From: JASGKO01 sp049840595
GTDB lineage: Bacteria > Verrucomicrobiota > Verrucomicrobiia > Chthoniobacterales > Chthoniobacteraceae
Reading direction: 5' to 3'
Length of the DNA stretch: 16,190 nt
Assembly: GCA_049840595.1 (NCBI GenBank)
Contig: JASGKO010000019.1
Coordinates: 1 to 16,190 of the forward strand
How positions within the stretch are numbered: the first letter of the stretch is position 1; each line of letters begins with the position of its first letter. Position numbers and translations under genes: made by a program. Below, in pieces: positions 13,672-16,190 of the stretch. The notes beneath the pieces were generated by a model, which was not told where the DNA came from, did not search any database, and saw only the letters and a program-made list of their open reading frames with translations.

Positions 13672-13705
13672 AAAAAAAGAAGCCGCGTGGGACACACGCG
13701 GCTTC
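13672..13705 (-). terminator. Rho-independent terminator of the DUF4912 gene
   Basis: A perfect 11-bp stem (GAAGCCGCGTG at 13679-13689 with 13695-13705) around a 5-base loop, followed on the minus strand by seven T residues (13672-13678). It lies 21 bases after the DUF4912 stop and separates that gene from the Xer gene downstream. Confidence 0.93.
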
Positions 13706-13726
13706 AAAAGAGATGGATGCTCGCCG

Positions 13727-14967
13727 TTACTTCGAGCCCATGGGGACGTCGAGGTGCTCGGGTTGCGCGGTATGGCCCACGTCGCCCACGCGATCGGTGC
13801 CGCGCTTGAAGCTGAGCGTCGCGGAGCGGGTCTCCACGCCATCGGGCGACTTCGCCACGATCGGGATCTCGTAGTTGCCATCCGGGAACTTGAAGTGATA
13901 GCGGAAAGTGCCGTCGGGATTGAGGGTGATCGGCTTGTCGTCGATCCACACCGTCGCATCCGGATGCGTGCCGCCGTAGAAAATGACCTCGGCGTTCACG
14001 TGCATGTAGAAGCCGCGCTCGCGCTTGACACTGAAAGGCTGCGCGCTCCAGCTCGAACCGAAGCCGCTGCCCCCACTGCCGCCGCCGAACCAACTCGAGA
14101 GCAGACCGCTAAAGAGGCTGCTGCCACCGAGCAGACCGGCGATACTGGTCTGGCCGGAGAGGCCACTCGCGCTTTCCGAGGAAAGCTTGAGCACGGCTGC
14201 TTGCGCAAAAATTGATCGATCTCCGCCGAGCCCATGCCCGCGAGGTCCACCATTTCGCTGCCGAAGAGCGCGGCGAGGATGCGCTTCTGCTCGTCGGTCC
14301 AGGTCGGGATCTGACCGCGGACAAAGGCAAACTTGCTCCCACCCTGGAGCCGGGCCAGCGCTTCGACGAGCGATTCCCCCTCCTCCATCTGCTCCTTGAG
14401 CATCTCGATCAAGCGCTGAAGCGTGAGGTGGAAAGGCACGGTCGCAAAATCAGCCGCTTCTTCCTGGGAGATTCCGCTGGAAGGCGTGGTCGCCTCCCCG
14501 GAGGTGGCCAGGGAAACCCAGATCCCGTATTCGTCGAAAAAGCCGAGCTCGGCAAAGTAGGTGGTGCTGGCATTGCCGACTTCGACATACCAGTTGCGGG
14601 CCTCGGGCTTGATCTCCACCGTGGCGACTTCGATTTTGCCGCTCACAAAAATCTTGAGATAGTATTTGGCCGATCCGGCCACCGTCCAGTTCACGTCCCA
14701 ATAGGCGAAGAGCCAGTGCGGATCGCGAGCCACCAAGTAGAGCACATCCTCATGGTAGGTCTCGGGCAGTGGTCCGAGATCTTCAAAAGCTGGGGTTTGA
14801 AATGCTTCTGCCAGCGAAACTCCGCCGGTGGAAGCTGGCGTGGAGGCCGTGGTGGTTACTTCATCACTACCTACCAATGGCTCCGACGAGATCGTAAATT
14901 TATTGCCGCTGACGACGAGATCGTCTTGCGTTTCCTCAACGTTTTTTCCCGAGTTATTTTGTCCCAT
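13727..14967 (-). CDS. DUF4912 domain protein, one indel
   Basis: The repaired protein is 413 residues. After a Ser/Thr-rich N-terminus comes the DUF4912 signature, LYLVARDPHWLFAYWDVNW (about residues 76-94), then an all-beta segment (KYYLKIFVSGKIEVATVEI, RNWYVEVG, YFAELGFFD). A helical, Glu-rich middle follows, then a Gly/Ser-rich low-complexity linker (WFGGGSGGSGFGSSW) and a C-terminal Ig-like beta domain (AEVIFYGGTHPDATVWIDDK, FRYHFKFPDGNYEIP). The function of DUF4912 proteins is unknown; the beta domains suggest binding to a polymer or partner. No signal peptide is seen. A missing base near 14194-14199 breaks the frame at RKQ/VLKLSSES; adding one base restores 414 codons. AGGAAGGAAGGA lies about 20 bases before the ATG, too far for a standard ribosome site. 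Confidence 0.82.
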
Positions 14968-15082
14968 ATACGTGTATGTTGGCGTTATCCTTCCTTCCTA
15001 GTTTCGTGACCCGGGCAAGCATCGTAAGTATTTCCGTAAAAACGATCAACAAAATTTTCGCTTTTTGCCGGATTCACAGCGT

Positions 15083-15106
15083 AAAGTCGTAAAAAACTGC
15101 GACTTT
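15083..15106. promoter_or_regulatory. Inverted repeat in the hisF-DUF4912 divergent region
   Basis: AAAGTCG (15083-15089) and CGACTTT (15100-15106) are a perfect 7-bp inverted repeat with a 10-base spacer, overlapping the expected -35 region of hisF. It could be an operator. No known regulator is recognised. Confidence 0.35.
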
Positions 15107-15118
15107 CGGTCATCAAAT

Positions 15119-15124
15119 TATAAT
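15119..15124 (+). promoter_or_regulatory. Consensus -10 box for hisF
   Basis: A perfect TATAAT lies nine bases before the hisF ATG. The -35 region at the right distance is poor (ACTGCG or CTGCGA). If used, transcription would start within one or two bases of the ATG, which would make the hisF mRNA leaderless; no Shine-Dalgarno is present to argue against this. Confidence 0.45.
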
Positions 15125-15132
15125 TTTCTGTC

Positions 15133-15925
15133 ATGCTTTATAAACGCGTCATTCCCTGTCTCGATGTCCACGACGGCCAGGTCACCCGTGGGGTTCAATT
15201 CGGCAAAGCCGAGGCGGGCGAACTGCGCAACGTGGGCGATCCCGTGGAATTGGCCATTCGCTATGATTCGCAGGGCGCGGATGAAATGGTCTTCTTTGAT
15301 ATCACCGCCTCCGCGCATGGCCGGGCGACGATGATCGACGTGATCGAGCGCGTGGCGGACCGCTGCTTCATGCCACTCACCGTCGGCGGCGGCATTCGCA
15401 CCGTGGATGACATGGGGGCGATGCTGAAGGCCGGGGCCGACAAGACGAGCATCAACTCCTCCGCTCTCGCCACGCCGGCGCTGATCAGCGATGGCGCGGA
15501 ACGCTTTGGCAGCCAGTGCATCGTCGTTTCCATCGACGCGAAAAAAGTCGCGCCCGATCGCTGGGAAGTCTTCTCCCACGGCGGCCGCAAAATCGACCGG
15601 GCTCGACGCCGTGGAATGGGCGCAGAAAGCGGTCGCGCTCGGCGCGGGCGAGATCGTGCTCAACAGCATCGATGCCGATGGCACGAAGGCGGGCTTCGAC
15701 CTCGTGATCACCCGCCGGGTCAGCGAAGCGGTGGGAGTGCCGGTCGTGGCCAGTGGCGGCGCGGGCAGCCTGGCCCACATGGCGGAGGTGCTGGAGGAAG
15801 GCCGCGCGGATGCGGTGCTCGCCGCCAGTATCTTCCATTTCGGCCAGCACACGGTGGGCGAGGTAAAAGATTTCCTGGCCGGTCGGGACATCGCCGTCAG
15901 GCCATTAGTCGCCTTCAATGCCTGA
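15133..15925 (+). CDS. hisF: Imidazole glycerol phosphate synthase, cyclase subunit, one indel
   Basis: The repaired protein is 263 residues. HisF closes the imidazole ring, using ammonia passed from HisH, to give imidazole glycerol phosphate and AICAR. It is a TIM barrel; the first catalytic Asp is in IPCLDV (residue 11) and the second in VVSIDAKK (near 130). The phosphate-binding strands PLTVGGGIRTVDD and VVASGGAGSLAHM and the strand GADEMVFFDITAS are all present. One extra A in the AAAA at 15589-15592 breaks the frame inside HGGRKSTGLDAVEW; removing it restores the family sequence through AVRPLVAFNA. No hisH or hisA lies alongside in the window. A short AT-rich spacer without a strong hairpin follows. 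Confidence 0.94.
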
Positions 15926-16001
15926 GCGTCGGTGGAAAAAAGGGGTTTTATTAATGAGACCAATCCAGTGATGGCATTCAAAATGCTCAGTTATTAAAGC
16001 T

Positions 16002-16190
16002 GTGAACCCATCCATCACAATCCTCATCCCCTGCCTGAACGCAGAGCACGGAATCGCTGATGTCGTCCGCGATTTCAAGAGTGAGTTCCCCTCTGCGCGC
16101 ATCCTCGTGGTGGACAATAATTCCACCGATGCCACCGCCGAGTGTGCAAAAAACGCCGGAGCCGAAGTGATCGAAGAGCGAAATCGCGGC
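16002..16190 (+). CDS. Family 2 glycosyltransferase, N-terminal part (partial)
   Basis: The first 63 codons of a gene that continues beyond the window. The start is GTG at 16002: no ATG is in frame after the upstream TGA at 15969-15971. The protein opens VNPSITILIPCLNAEHGIADVV, then ILVVDNNSTDAT, which is the nucleotide-sugar-binding core of GT-A fold family 2 glycosyltransferases (dolichol-phosphate-mannose-synthase-like), and GAEVIEERNRG, the following conserved stretch. These enzymes transfer a sugar from a nucleotide donor to a lipid carrier or polysaccharide. Donor and acceptor cannot be told from this part. It lies 76 bases after hisF on the same strand. Confidence 0.85.
   Translation, partial: MNPSITILIPCLNAEHGIADVVRDFKSEFPSARILVVDNNSTDATAECAKNAGAEVIEERNRG

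Overview
The window reads as a chromosome segment from a high-GC Verrucomicrobiota bacterium, perhaps a Chthoniobacter/Terrimicrobium-like lineage. The lineage call is inference from gene content (a GxxExxY protein in repeats, DUF4912, a split phosphotransacetylase, short palindromic repeats), not from an alignment. Nearly all genes are housekeeping or assimilation genes. No phage, CRISPR, tRNA or rRNA was seen.

Layout. 1-420 (+): the leuS 3' end, a DUF3309-type mini membrane protein and a hairpin terminator. 419-854: a GxxExxY gene (-) enclosed by a 30-bp inverted repeat. 861-3008 (-): phosphotransacetylase split into a catalytic gene followed by a P-loop/DRTGG gene. 3147-5671 (+): a three-gene operon with two ATGA overlaps, coding for a secreted PDZ-thioredoxin protein, a PHP-family histidinol-phosphatase-like enzyme and a divergent dihydropteroate-synthase-like protein. 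5643-9966 (-): sulfate assimilation genes cysH, cysD and cysNC, then a GNAT acetyltransferase. 10032-10195: a long gene-free inverted repeat and a strong terminator. 10222-12399 (-): amtB-glnB behind a structured leader and a sigma-54-type promoter. 12605-12675: a palindromic repeat. 12691-14967 (-): a Xer-type tyrosine recombinase and a DUF4912 protein. 15133-16190 (+): hisF and the 5' part of a family 2 glycosyltransferase.

How the genes work together. CysD and CysNC activate sulfate to APS and can phosphorylate it to PAPS; CysH, with two cysteine pairs of the APS-reductase type, makes sulfite. AmtB imports ammonium and GlnB gates it, and the apparent sigma-54 promoter fits nitrogen control. 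The Pta pair interconverts acetyl-CoA and acetyl phosphate. HisF and the PHP enzyme may both serve histidine synthesis, though they are in separate transcription units.

Quality warning. Seven genes are broken by single-base indels (ten in total, mostly an extra base in a homopolymer). Removing them restores full-length proteins with lengths divisible by three. I read these as sequencing errors, not pseudogenes; coordinates below span the whole repaired genes.

The least-explained structure is the set of three unrelated inverted-repeat elements at gene borders. The clearest is the compact GxxExxY cassette, whose arms are each built from a 9-bp tandem repeat.
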